The notes below the pieces were generated by a model. The model searched no databases and had not been told where the DNA came from. It was given only the letters and a program-made list of their open reading frames with translations. A stretch of DNA of 64,000 nt. It comes from Helopsaltes ochotensis. Lineage: Eukaryota; Chordata; Aves; Passeriformes; Locustellidae. The stretch spans positions 179,784 to 243,783 of the forward strand of contig VXBM01000760.1 in NCBI GenBank assembly GCA_013400155.1, written 5' to 3'. The translations under genes and the position numbers were made by a program. Below are positions 49,778-62,160 of the stretch, piece by piece. Every line of letters starts with the position of its first letter. The stretch's first letter is position 1.

Positions 49778-51949
49778 CTTCGATAGCAAATTTTGCTTTT
49801 GTCTAGATTAGTCTAGTGAAATACACAGCCGCCTGTTCTATTGATACCATTTAAAACTCTTTCAGCAGATTCAAGTCCTCTAATAAATTGACAAGAAAAT
49901 GCAGAGCTTGATTCCTTAGTCTTTCCCTGGTAGCACTTTGAGAAGTAATCTCTTGCTGTTCACATGCAAGAGTTTAGAAATCTTTTCCTTTGATTTTAAT
50001 ACAATCAGGACTCTGTAAATTCTGAACAGTTTGTAGAAGAGTAAACATTTTGACTCAGATATCTAGGGCTAAATTCTCCCTTTCTGTGGGTTTGCTGGAG
50101 TCGATGCCTATTTCAACAGTTTATAGATAAAATCTCTACACCCTATTTTTTTATTTGCCATACTGTCCAAACATGATTAATTAGAGTCAAGTAAGTCTCT
50201 CCCTTTTCAACGTATTTTACTACTCCAATATGTTGTAGAGAGCTTTTAAATGCTGATAAAAAAATCCCAAACTTCTAAATAGACCTTCTCCCACTGTTTC
50301 AGAGGTAATCGAAGCCTAGGTTTGTAGATACAGAGCTCCTGCCTAGCACAAGTAGCAAAATTCAAGACTTACAAAAATGAGAGGCTAACTTGCAAGTTAG
50401 CATAAAAAAGGGGACGCCAGGGGAAATGAGCATCAAAATGGTGCAAAAATGTGTTTGGAATGCTGTGACATACACAGTTAATCAGTACAGGAAAGGTCAC
50501 TCCGGGAACACTGCCTGAGTTGATGAAAATTGTGAAATTGCTTTGTTTTTCTTTGCTCAGATTCTCAAGGTTTTGAACTACTAATTCCATCTACAAAAGT
50601 GCCTTATTAAACGAAAATTAGGAATGCTAGTCAGTGCAAGTGACAGTGAGTCATTCAGAAGAAACAACACACTTCTTCCTCTTGTTTTGTAGAGAGGAAA
50701 ATATTAAACTCAACAAAACTGTGGTGAAACTCAGACATGGAAACAATCCTGAGAGAAAGATGTTGTTGCAAACCTGAATGTTCTTGGAAATTCATGTTTG
50801 TGAGCTATGTTGTTAAAGTCCGCAGTATTCCAGTAACTTTGTTTTTGTCGCATGGCTTGTTTATGAATACAGTGAAAGACAGCTGCTTTGTCACAAAACC
50901 TGAACAGAAAGAAGCAGCTGTTGCCATTTTTTTTTTCACTTTGTGTACTGCCGGCTGTTTGATGCAGACATTAAATACAGAAGTAATTGATTTAATTTAC
51001 TGAGGCTGGGGGTGGGGGGCTCCTACTTGAAGTGTGAAAGGAAAGTACATTGTATCCTGTGCTTTTACTTGTGTGTGGAGCACTTTGCACATCAGACTTG
51101 GAGCGTGCTAGTCAGAGGAAGGAATTGGCAGTGCCTGGAGAGATTTCTAGAAACCAGAGTTGTGGTGGTCACAGATGAATACCTGCACCTTGGAAAATAA
51201 ATGCAGATAATATATCAAAAGCTACAAGGAACATGTTTTCCTTTACACATTGGGAATTTTATGTCAAACAAAGCTTACAAAAAATGAATGACGAGCAGGA
51301 GATATGTAGTTCTTTCACAATTCTTGAAACTATGAGACCTAAACCATGAAAGCTTGCATGTGCTAATTGATGTCATCAGCAGTGAACCTGCTTTCAACTC
51401 ATAACAGGGTTAGAGACCTGTCAGGATAGTTTCTACACAAGAAACTCTAAAAATTCTTGTGCATCCCAAATAATTGTAAAAACAAGGAACTAAGTAAAAT
51501 GATTCTGAAAATGAAAATTATTTCCTTGTTTTTTTTGGGGGGGGGGTTTTGGGTTTTTTTTTTTTTTTTTGAGGGGGTGGTGGTGTTTAAAAAATGCTGT
51601 GGTACTCTTTGGGACATGTTTGCTCTTCCTATGGGAAAATATTGAATGGTGCTGAAGTTTATAGGAATGCTACTTACTCCAAAAGTAACAAAGAAATTTT
51701 CAGTGCATGGAGACATCATGGACAATGGAAAGTTGACTCCATTTTTCAGTGCTGTCAAAGCAAAATGATGTAAAGTGCATAATTCAGAAGATGAAATTAT
51801 GCTGTTGGATGGTGTGGAGTAAATTTTGCAGGGTTTGTGTTAAGCACAGGGTTCATGTTGGTGATGATGCTTGGTACAGAGGCAAATTTCATTTCAAATA
51901 ATGGAAAACTACAATTCAATAAACCAACTTTGCTCAAAGTTCTATGCAT
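49778..51949. other. Unique AT-rich DNA with a G/T low-complexity tract
   Basis: No gene or repeat family recognised. At 51529-51585 lies a T8-G10-T4-G3-T17 tract followed by gagggggtggtggtg; frames across it are artefacts, and its homopolymer lengths may be unreliable. Confidence 0.5.
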
Positions 51950-53040
51950 AGAGATATCAGGTCCTTCTCCCCACAGCTACCTCTCCCACTGGCATCACTT
52001 CCAGGGGTCTGCCATCTGGAGAAAGACCTGCAGGACTCTGGCCCAAATATCATGGGGGCCCCATTAGCCCCCTCCTCAAACTGGCCTCAGTTCCTCTGAA
52101 CAGTGATTCTGCTGTCACAAGCATCAACTGGTCCCCTGCAGTTTGGAATCACCTGTAAACCTGACAGGCATGCACCTTGTCATCTACCCCAATCATTGAT
52201 AAGAGGCTGCTGTGGGAGCTCTCTTGTTTCCAGTCAACAAGCAGTGAATTATCCATCAATCACCCCTTTTTGAGTAAAATTATCCAAACATTCCTTCATC
52301 CCTCTGATGGTGCACCCATCCAGACCATAACAACCCAAAACAGAAGAACATTGTGGGAGACTGTGATAAAAACCATGCTAGTGCCAAGGTGCAGGATGTC
52401 CACACTTCTCCACGTAGCCACAAGTACATGTATGTTATCACAGAAGGCAATTCTGGGACTGACATGGTCCACCCATGGTCAATCTATGGTGGCTATTTTG
52501 AGCACCCTGAGTTGTGCTCCAACAAGACTTCTTCCATGATTTTCCCTAGCTCTAAATTGTCTGGCAAGTCTGTAGTTCCTCAGATCTTGCCCTTTTGAAG
52601 GTTGGTACAGCCTTTGTATTTTGGGTCCTTTACCTGATCACCATAACATATCGAGGTTGCTAGAGAGCAACCTTGCATGGACACCGGCTGGCTCCCTCAG
52701 CCTTCACCCCAGAGTGCAGCCTGTCAGCTCTGATCCTTGCCATTCTCCGCAGAGGGATGAAATATGCAGTGTTGCCTCTCAGTAAGGCAGTATGCTGCCC
52801 TACTGGTGCAGATATCTGCTGCTGATTCCAGAGTATCTGTCACAGCAAATTTGGATATTGCTGTCCTGCCATACGGGTGCTATGAATATATTTTCCTGGT
52901 TTCTGCTTTACTATACAAGAGGCTTCCAGCCTGTGAGAGAAATCCTTTTTGAGCTTCTTCAGCGCTGTTGTGCTTTTGGTAGGATCAAAATCAGGGACAT
53001 GGTGACCTCTTTAGCAGAACTGTGATCAAGCTGTTGGCCT
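51950..53040 (-). mobile_element. Diverged CR1 ORF2 fragment (reverse-transcriptase region)
   Basis: On the minus strand, around 52425-52350, the sequence can be read as VDILHLGTSMVFITVSH, which lines up with the CR1 reverse-transcriptase block normally containing a catalytic Asp; that Asp is replaced here. About 52600-52520 reads KGQDLRNYRLA, lining up with the conserved FKKG..NYRP-type block upstream of it. The matches are interrupted by frameshifts and stops. The core 52080-52620 is reliable. The edges to 51950 and 53040 are less certain and rest on weaker nucleotide similarity. It is a dead copy, and open frames of 61-120 codons here (52177-52598, 52764-53025) are shadows. Confidence 0.65.
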
Positions 53041-54209
53041 AAGAGATCAAATTATGGTGATATTCTTCATTATCCTAATGGCTTTCAGGTTCTTCTGGAT
53101 TTCAAATAATAGATAATGATATCAGTTTCTCTTCCAGTTTAATATTATTTGCCGTTATGTTATTTGCCACTGGTGTTCAGAACAGTGTAAAAAAAATAAT
53201 TTAATCACATCAAAATTTTCTAGTGTTTTCTGACTGGAAATAAAGAATATTTACTTTCTGCTTGACTACTTTACTTTTCTTGATTACTTTATCTTCATTT
53301 ATATAATCTTTTTATTATTCCAGTGTTTATATTAAATGAAAATAGAATTCAGGTGCGTACATATCTTCTTCAGTTTCTGAAAATGGTCCGGTTATTAAAC
53401 TAAGTGAATTTTTGTCATGTTTGCATTTACTTATTTGGGATTATTGCCTCACTAAAACCAGCCTAGACAAAATTAGGAAATAAATGTAATTTCATAATGA
53501 ATAATTCTGGCTTAATTTATTAATTAAAGCACATCTAGTGAAGAAAAGGAACTACATCATGTGACCAGTTAAAACCATTCAAGTGTGACCACTTAATATT
53601 CTGATCAAGTAGCCCACAAACATGTGATAGACAAAGAATTTTCTCTGTAACTATTTGATGAATAGTTTTAAATTACTGATACCTTCAGAGATAACTGCAG
53701 TAAAAAAATGTAGACCAACCTGACCTTGAAAATTATTCCTTACAATTTATTTCTTCACCTCTAATTAAAAACAATAAAACCTGCTTCATGAATATTTAAT
53801 CTCAACAAAAGTCATACCAGTTCCATTACTGTTCTTTGGAAAGGTTTATGTCAAGAAAACATATGATCTCCTATTTCTCTCTTTTTTCTTCCCTTTATAT
53901 GCATGAATATTTTAGAGCAAATTAGACTGTTCTTTTCCTGACAATAAATTTGGCCTATGTGTTAATTTCTTTAGAAATAGCAGTATTCCAAGAGGATACA
54001 AAAACCATGAGTATGGATATTTTTACTCCTTATATAGAAGGAAAGAGATAACATATTTTCTAAAGGAAGGCCAGGAACACTCATCTAAGGATGTCTTCAT
54101 AACTGTGTTTCAGAGGATGGCAAATAATCAAACTTTACACATCATTACACCTGATAAATTGCTCAGCTAAAAAAATTGTGTATAATCTTGGTCATTCTCC
54201 AGGAAGAGA
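53041..54209. other. Unique AT-rich DNA
   Basis: No gene or repeat family recognised. Confidence 0.55.
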
Positions 54210-54686
54210 GAATTATAGAATGATATGGATTAATAAGGATGTTAAAAATCATCTAGTTTCAGCCTACCTGCCATGGGCAGAGACAGCTTTCACTGGACCA
54301 CTAAGCCCCAGCTGAAATGGCCTTGAGCACTTGCAGGGATGGGGCATCTGGAGCTTTTCTGGGCAACCTTTTCCAGTACTTCATCATCCTCTTAGTGAAG
54401 AATTGTTTCCCAGTACTTAAAAACCAAAACCTACTCTCTTTTGATTTAAAACCATTGTCTCTTGCCCTGTTGCTATCTGCCCATATAAAAAGTTGCTCTT
54501 GCTCTGTTTTGCAAACCTCCTTTGGGTACTGGAAAGTCATAATGAGATCTCCCTGGATCCCTCGCCAGGCTGAACAACCCCAGCTCCCTCACCCTGCTTT
54601 CACAGAAGGAGTGCTCCAGCCCTCTGAGTTCTTTGTGGCCTTCTCTGGATCTCCTTTAACAGGTCCACATCTTTCTTGTGTTGAGG
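54210..54686 (-). mobile_element. CR1 3'-end fragment
   Basis: The plus strand reads aattatagaatgatatgga, ctgccatgggcagagaca, 'ttgcagggatggggcatctgg', 'ctgggcaaccttttccagta', 'tcttagtgaagaattgtttcc', 'ttgggtactggaaagtca', 'caggctgaacaaccccagct' and 'ctccagccctctgagttctttgtgg', the reverse complement of the CR1 3' end in order. Minus- and plus-strand frames here (54301-54748) are decayed ORF2 and its shadow. It lies opposite in orientation to the CR1 at 55355-56028. Confidence 0.92.
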
Positions 54687-55354
54687 ATAATACAAGAAAG
54701 AATAAACATCTTTATGTTGGGCTTTTGCTGCTTTTGACACATTTATAGTACTTTGCAGCACTTCCTGTATGGCCGACTTAACATAATTCAGTCTTTTCCT
54801 TGAAACCTAATGTTTCTACACCTTTTCCTGCTACAGAACTTAAAAAAAAATGATTGAAACATTACTGTCTGGACTGTTGTTTGTAGATGAACCTACTGCA
54901 AATTGTAGCAAGGCTAAATTTAGCATAAGTATTTGACAGACTAAATGATATTCACTTGATTTTGACTACTTTTCAGCAATGAAATGAACTATCAGGCAGA
55001 ATAAGGATGCTTATAAAGAAGCTCAGACAAAAAGTTTATAAAGTTTAGAAAGTAAAGATTGGAAGGTTTTCCTCTGGATACAGAAAACCTCATTTCTTTT
55101 TCTTTCATTATGAGATGGACCAAAGAAAAAGGACTTCAAGCCAATTGCATGACACATTTGCTACATACCTTAGTGCTCTGTACACCAGACAGCACCAAAA
55201 CAGAAAGTTCTTGAATGTTGTGCTGCTGAATAAATTCTATTGATATTTACATTCAAATTTATTTGAAATTATTATACCAAGAGCATAAACAGTGGGACTT
55301 CTTTAGCAGTCACCATGACCCTGGCATTAATAAAAATGATATTGTGCATGTTCT
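54687..55354. other. Unique spacer between two oppositely oriented CR1 copies
   Basis: About 670 bp of AT-rich DNA with no recognised feature. Confidence 0.55.
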
Positions 55355-56028
55355 AGATGATGAAGCAATTGAGATCAGCCTTGGTAGAAATAGACTTGGG
55401 CATACTGCTGGGTGAAAAATTAGACATAGTCTGGCCATATACACTCAGCCCAGAAAGCCAATTGTATCCTGGGCTGCATCCAAAGCAGCGTGGGCAGCAG
55501 GGGAGGGAGGGGATTCTGGCCCTCTGCTCTGCTCTGCTGAGACCCCACCTGGAACCCTGCACCCAGCACTGGGGTCCCAGCACAGGAAGGACATGGAACT
55601 GCTGGAGTGAGTCCAGAGGAAGGTCCTGAAAATGGTCAGAGAGCTGTAGCACCCCTCTTAAGCAGAAAGGCTGAGAAAGCTGTGATTGTTCCCCTTTGGA
55701 GAAGAGAAGATTCTGGGGAGGCTTTACTGCAGCCTTTCAATATTTAATATGAGTATTTGGCTTATAAGAAAGACAAACTTTTTACTAAGACTTGCATTGA
55801 CTGGAAAAAGGGCAACAGTTTTAAATGGAATAAATATAGCTTAGATTGGGCATAAGAAAGAAGTTTTTATGGAAGGGGTGGTGAGATGCAGGAAGAATTA
55901 TCCCAGAGCAGTGGATGCTCCACATGTGGAAGTGTTGAAGGTCATGTGGGCTGTGGCTTTGAGCAGCCTGATCTAGTTAAAGAGATGTTCTTTAAGTTGT
56001 CTTCCAACCCAAATCATTGTATGACTCA
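55355..56028 (+). mobile_element. CR1 3'-end fragment
   Basis: The order gatgaagcaattgagatcagc, 'tatcctgggctgcatccaaag', 'gagggaggggattctggccctctgc', 'gagaccccacctggaaccctgc', 'cccagcacaggaaggacatgg', 'ggagaagagaagattctgggg', 'gaagtgttgaaggtca' and 'cttccaacccaaatcattgtatgac' matches CR1 closely, and it is of the same subfamily as the copy at 3228-3897. A ctctgctctgctctgct triplication lies at about 55522. ORF2 is interrupted. Confidence 0.93.
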
Positions 56029-59000
56029 CTGTTTCGGATTCTCTTGCTAAAATAACCTCTCAGTGCTCATGTAACTTTATACTTACCGTGTTTTAGTTCT
56101 GTTCTTCAAATTTGTTCTTATCATGAGCATCTGAATTACACACAAAATCTTTTTTTTTGTTTGTTTGTTTCTATTTCTGCATGTGTTTTGTCATTTTTGT
56201 TTCTCTGCTATCAACATTGTGTTTATATTCATGCCTACAACAAACATAAAAAGAAATTTTTCATGAATCCCTGGAAAATGTACTGAAATAATAAGACTGT
56301 TTAATACTCTCTATATGGGGCAAATATAGACTCTCTAAAACAATTTTGAGAGGATACAACCCTCAATTATTTTCAGTCTTCTGAGTTTCATCTATAACCT
56401 AACAAAAGAGATGCATTTAGGTACCCCTGAAAAAAGCATCGTGTGCAGTTTTTTAATACTGGGTGAATGCTATCCAGGCATAAACCACTACATTTTTTAA
56501 CATGGCTTGTGATAAGTGAGAACTACTCAACCTCAACCCCTATGCTAGTACTAATTTAATCACAATGTCCAAGTGCTGAAAGAATTTGTGAATATATTTA
56601 CTATTCAAGTTCAATATGTCTTATTTTTTCTCTCCTTATTTTTATACATCCCTGACTATAATCAAAAAATGCTGATTTATACATTTAAGCAAGAGATCTC
56701 CTACAGTTCCTAAAAAATTTAGGTTCCCAGAGCTACAACGTTTTTGAGAACTCTTCTATTATTTTGAAAGTCCCTTTTTTACCTTCGTAAAACTTGATCT
56801 GTTTCTTCACACAGCTTTAGGCGCATTGTTGAATACAGATAAGATATTCTGAAACACTGAATAGAACATTAAGAGCTTGAAATGATTCCCTGTGTTTTCC
56901 CTGTGCAATTCCCAAATTGTTATTTAAAGAAAAAAAAACATTTTCATGCCTTCAGATCTCTGAGCAAAGCAAAGACAGAATTCAAGGATGTGGAGGTGCA
57001 GGGAAAGTACATCCAACACAATATGAAGCCATGGAACTTTGTCCAAGTCTGAAGAAACCAATGAAATTTTCTACGCCATGTTCTGTATCTGAGCCTCCAG
57101 GATGATATAACAAAGTTTGAAATGCTGGAGAAGATGAAGAAAAGCAAAAATGTAATGATGAGGCTTCAGGGAAGCTCTGATGTCTGTTTCTGATGGGATT
57201 GTGAAAAGTGCTAAGAAGGAGCAGTGAAAAAAGGATGCAACAGACTCATATGAGAAGGCTCTGTGCAGAGTAAATATGCTTTGGAGTGTCCTAAATGCAA
57301 TATGCTGTCCCAGAAATGTTGTCTTAGAGGCCATTTAGGAAAAAAATCTCTTGCTTTCTGCACAAGAAATGCTTAATGGCACTGGTAATGTTCAGACAAT
57401 TAAGAACTCACTAGGAAGGCTGGTGTTTTTCCTAATATTCCTTATAATATGGCAAATTATTGACTTCTGTTCACATTCAGAAGTGAAGATCTCATTTGCA
57501 GCTAAAGAAGAGTAAATGACATCCTAATAAGACTCTCTCCTTTTTAGACAATGGGTTATCCTCTTCTCTCAGTTTGGTGTAAATCTGAAGTAGTTTCATC
57601 AAATTAATGTGTTTTCTTTTCCTGTAGTTGCAAAAACTAGGTAAAATAACCTTGTCAGTGAAAAATCCAGAGGACAGTTCTGCCAGTATTCGTGCAGTTG
57701 CTCTACATACAACATATCATGATTTTCAAAAAAACTGATTCTGATTTCTCCTCTGACAATAAAGGAAGAATATTTATCCCTATCTTCCAATTATCCATAT
57801 TTTCTAGTTGTGATGTCAGTACAATGATCTTTCCATAAATATTTTCTTGCTTGAAATAAATAAACACAAAAATTCTTTAAATAAATAAACACAAGATTAT
57901 TAAAGTGAAAGTGTATTCTTCTCCCTTAAAACCCCACCTATGCATGCCCTTCCCTTTTTCTTTCCAGAACCCTGCATGCTCCTGGTGCCTTGTTGCCACA
58001 GAAGTCTTTTTGACAGCAGTATTCAGAGATCTATCAGGCCTGATGAAGCCAAGATGTTTTCAGAACAAATGGTTGGACTGAATTTTAGATTGACCTACTC
58101 CCAAAGCAGTTTTCCAAATAGGCCACCGTCAGTCTGGCTCAGAATAACCCTTTAGCACTGGGGAAAAGACTGATTCTTGTTCTGAATTCTGAAGATTTGA
58201 TCTGACAAATGGCAAAATGGCATTCCACCAGTAAAGGGAAAATTCTTACAGTTCCTGGATGTTTTGCTTCTCTTTAAGTTTGGAACTGGCTTTCTGTAAT
58301 TTTGCTGCCCGTGGATTGATGACTCTTTCAGATGCCTTGCCAAAGCTGACAATCTGAACTCAGGAGAAACTTTGTTTTCTTTGAACATGCCTGATAAAGC
58401 TGCTTAGTGCTCTTTAGACTGATAGTGCCTCAATGCAAAGAAAAAACAGGCAAACATGCAAGCCAAAATAATGGTTATATATGAAATTCCAGGACTGTAT
58501 TTCTTCACTATGTGAAAAAAAGATTATCACTCAGCCTTCATATTGACTGAAATGTTTAAAGGTTAGCTCTTGCCTTCATTTGTTCCATTTTTGATTTAAT
58601 ATTAAAAACACATTTTCATATTCTGGTAGTTAAGATGGTCTCTTGCTCCAAAAGTGAGCTTGGTTTTACTTATTATCTATTTCTGATTTTCATGTTAATA
58701 CAGATTTAATCTTGAATATGTAAAGAAATAATCTGTATTTTATTATCAACGTCCAGAAGGTGACGTCTCAGTTTTAGTCTAGCAAATAAAATGTACATAC
58801 AACACAAACAGTGCAGGAAGGAAAAAGGTATGGAGAAAGGTCTAGATATATTGAAAGAAAGTAAGGCCTTTTATACTAATTTTTTTTAGATTTTTTTTTG
58901 CTTAAATCAGCAACTTGTGGTCCTTGAACACATAATGCTCAGCTAAACTGTGGTCTTTGAACACATAATGATTCTTTTGGCACTTGATAAATCTGATCCA

Positions 59001-59819
59001 TATATGGCAAATAAAGCATCATCATCGTTGTCATCATTGTCATCCTCTCTGTATGCTACTATCTGTTTGTAGTCACAAAATAATTTTCTGTTGCAAAGTA
59101 AGATGGAGTGTTAAAGCAAAAGTTTTACAATACTATATAAGCCTTGTAATGGCTGTCTTAAAGTGTAAATGTGCAACTTGCCAGGCTCATTGTGTGTAGT
59201 GACATCAAACCCATTTATCATCATGCAAAATCTGAAATGCTTCATACATGGAAAAAAATGTGCAACTGTTCAGGTTTTGTTTGTTTGATTTTTTTCTCAG
59301 AAATTAATCTAATTTTAAATGGACTATATAATTGTATTGATTGCAACAGTGAGGACTGTATTTAATACTAGCATAACATCTTGATGTAGGAGATATTTGG
59401 CATTATAATTTATAACACTAAAGAGCCATATTTAATTCCACTGTTTCAAGCACCAACACAAAGAGCACAACAAAATAAAAGCCTTTGTAGTAAAGAATGA
59501 GCAAATGAATCATCTTCCTCTTCCCAAGTATATTTGAATCAAATATTTGAAATAGACATTGTTTATAATAAGCGTAATCAGTGTAATTAATGTTGCAATT
59601 GATTTAAGTTCTCTACTATGCCTTGTGCTTCATGGTGTTATTATAGCTGATAATGTTCATTTAAACGGTGTGTTCTGAACAAAAATATTGTCTTTATTTT
59701 GCTTGTCTTATAATGTCATTATATAATGCTACTTGCCTTATTTCTCAGAAGATTAGAAAACAAAATTGTGTTCTGTGGTCTCACGCATGAAATATGTCCC
59801 TGTACTTTTTTGTCTGAGC
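56029..59819. other. Unique AT-rich DNA with small tandem repeats
   Basis: No gene or named repeat family recognised. Small duplications are an aaataaataaacacaa motif twice at 57853-57895 and a tgtggtc(c/t)ttgaacacataa motif at 58916-58937 and 58949-58970. The GC-richer patch at 56950-57340 has overlapping short frames on both strands and no visible domain. Confidence 0.5.
58916..58970 (+). repeat. 33-bp-period tandem duplication
   Basis: tgtggtccttgaacacataatg at 58916-58937 recurs at 58949-58970 with one change; the 11 bases between are ctcagctaaac. Confidence 0.85.
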
Positions 59820-59972
59820 TCCTTCCTCACGCACTACCAGTGGGATTGGAGGAAGAATCAGAACTGTAAAAGTGTAAAAAACTCTAGAGTTGAGATAAAG
59901 ACAGTTTAATAGAGAAAAGCTACATGCGCATGCAAGACAAAATGAGACAAGTCACTACTTCCCGTTGGTAAG
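59820..59972 (-). mobile_element. LTR fragment related to the LTR at 49187-49777
   Basis: gcactaccagtgggattgg, gagttgagataaagacagtt, taatagagaaaagc and cactacttcccgttgg are landmarks of the same avian LTR group, on the plus strand and therefore in minus orientation. Only about 150 bp remain and both ends are cut. The right end passes into a CR1 ORF2 fragment at about 59973. Confidence 0.6.
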
Positions 59973-60917
59973 AAGTTGCTACTCCCCCAGCCCCTGTCTT
60001 GCTCTCCACCCACTCAAAGAGGGAAGAGGGGTTACCACTGAAGACTGCAGCAAAAAACTCCTCGAGCACCTCAATTTTCTCATCAATCATTGTTACTCGT
60101 GTACCTGCACTGTCTATCAGGGGACACACCTTCTTTGACTCCCCTCTTCTGGCTGACATACCTTCCTGTTATTTTTTGTGTCCCTGGCCAGGTTCAGTTC
60201 CAGCTTTGCCTTGGCCTTCCTCACCCCATTCCTACTCAACCCAACGCTGTCTCTATGCTCTTCCCAGGTTACATGTCCTTGTTTCCACTGCTTTTGCATT
60301 TGCGTCTTTCCTTTTAGTTGGACCAGCCATTTTTCCCTACTCAGGCATGTCAATCTCCTGCCTTCCTTTTCTGATTTCTTGCTCCTGGGGATTGCAAGCT
60401 CTTGCTCTCTTGTGGAGATTTACCATCTCTGTTCCTTTCCCCTGTCCCTGAGGAGGCTTTCAGGGGATCCTATGGACTATTTCATTGAAGAGCTGGAAGT
60501 TTGCTTTCTTAGAGCTCAGGGACTTGTCTTTACCTCTTTCCTGACACATATCCTTGTGGACTGTGAACTCTTCTAATGCATGGTCACTGCCTCCAGGCTG
60601 CCTCCCATCTTGACCTCTTTAACTAGCTCACATTGGTGACCAGTATTGAGTCCCCTCTGGTAAGGCTCTGTATTACTTGGGTCAGGAAGTTTTCCTCCAT
60701 GCATTCCAGGAGTCTTCTGGCAGCTCACCATGCTTCTTTCCAAGTAGACATGTAGGTGGTTGAAGTCCTCCAGAAGGACAGGAGTCTCAAAATGCAATGC
60801 CTCCTGTAGCTGAATCAAGAAGGTTCCGTCAATAGGCTCCACTTGATCAGGGGACTGACAGTAGACACTGACCAAAAGGTTCATTTTGTTGCTGTGGTCC
60901 CTGATTGTTATCCACCG
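59973..60917 (-). mobile_element. CR1 ORF2 fragment (endonuclease to pre-reverse-transcriptase region)
   Basis: Minus-strand frames spell decayed CR1 ORF2 in order. 60884-60573 contains LLVSVYCQSPDQVEPIDGTF and EDFNH, matching the end of the AP-endonuclease-like domain (its usual GDFNH here reads EDFNH). 60353-60117 contains HVTWEEHRDSV and VRKAKAKLELNLARDTKNN, the linker ahead of the reverse transcriptase. 60159-59980 contains KIEVLEEFFAAVFSG, just before the reverse transcriptase. At least two frame changes separate them. It is not the 3' end that usually survives: this copy has lost both its 5' end and its reverse-transcriptase/3' part, so a deletion or a later LTR junction must explain its left edge. 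Confidence 0.88.
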
Positions 60918-61633
60918 GACTGCTAGGTGCTATGAGAGAATGTATTTACCCAGGTGAAAATGTACAGTTCTAATCCTTTTTTTGGTAGTTCTCTCAGTGG
61001 TTGATGGGTGTAGATAAAAGAAGTTTTATAGGCATAGATAAAGAGCATTTTAAAAGAGCTGAGAAAATGCTGCAACTATAGTAAAAAAAAAAAAAAAAAA
61101 AAATCAATAATTCCCATAATTTGCTTGTGAGTGACTTGGAACTATAAAAGTAGGACAAGAGGGAATGCTAGGAAAATCTGTCGGGTTTCTTTTTTTTTTT
61201 TTGCCTCTGTAGTGAAGGGTGCTTTTTATGTTACAGCTAAGAGTATCTTCTCCAGCAAAGGTTTTTGTAAAGAATCGAAATTTATTTTTATGAATTTGTT
61301 ATGTATTGGAGAATATATAGAAAGTATGTTAGATCTTCTTTTGATCTTTATAATTTTACATCCTTCTTTTTCCTTTTGTGATAAAGTCATTTAAGTAATT
61401 CAGTCTAGCAACTAGAGGCATGAAAATGTCCTAGGTTCTGTCCTCCCCTCACTTCCACAAATTTAACCATTGAAAAATCCTGGAGCAAGTGCATTCAAAA
61501 TACAGTTCTGATACGGATTCTTTATTTTCCTTAAACAAATCTTCTAACCACCTCAATTTTCTTTACCAGTCTTTTCAGAAGAGGCTCCATGATGGTGTTT
61601 GGGTATTTTAATAAAAATTTCATTGTAAAAGTC
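60918..61633. other. Unique AT-rich DNA with A22 and T runs
   Basis: An uninterrupted run of 22 A lies at 61083-61104 and a T run at 61190-61202. No retrocopy body is recognised upstream of the A run. Confidence 0.5.
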
Positions 61634-61762
61634 TGAATCTTTACAAATGGGAACATGATGCATAGAAAGATGAAAAGGTTTGCTCAGGGTCATCCCACAG
61701 ACTAGTAATAGGTGTGGTCAAGACCTATTGAGTCCAAAACCATGAGCAATTTATCTTTCTTC
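61634..61762 (-). mobile_element. MIR-type ancient SINE relic
   Basis: The plus strand has tgaatctttacaaatggg, a catagaaagatgaaaaggtt block, tgctcagggtcatcccacag, actagtaataggtg and ttgagtccaaaaccatgagc. This follows the reverse complement of MIR: the 'tttacagatg' and 'cacagagaggttaag' section, then 'ttgcccaaggtcacacagc', 'tagtaagtgg' and 'gactccaaa'. MIRs are old tRNA-derived SINEs shared across amniotes and survive in birds as weak relics. Identity is moderate, but the order and spacing of blocks fit well. Confidence 0.65.
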
Positions 61763-62160
61763 AAAACACAAGCTGTTGTTTTAGAAAATTCTTGGAATTA
61801 GAAAGCATCAGAGAATAGCATTACAGTACAAGAGACATAGGAAAATCAAATCTATTGATTGTGCTATGTTAGAGACGTTATTGCAACACACAGAAGTTTT
61901 AAGAAGGAGGAGTAATGAGTGAATGTCATTTCATAATGTGTTAAAACATAAGAATTTTTGGTGTGTTTCATTCCTTTAATATCCCTGCATATTTAATTCC
62001 CTTTAATTTCCTCATATTTCAACTAAACACAATTACCTACTAAAAATGAGTGTGCTGAGAAGTTTCCCTGATATTTTGTCTATATATTTTAGCTAGAAAA
62101 AGGAAAAGAGAAACAAAAAATATGCTGAAGTTTTTTTGAGGTGGTGGTTTTTAATGAATT
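61763..62160. other. Unique AT-rich DNA
   Basis: No feature recognised. The last five bases gaatt (62156-62160) are a candidate target-duplication copy for the LTR that follows. Confidence 0.5.

Noticed and set aside
61083..61104. A22 run as the poly(A) tail of a processed retrocopy
   Set aside because: No coding or transcript-like body or target duplication is visible upstream, and retrocopies are rare in birds.
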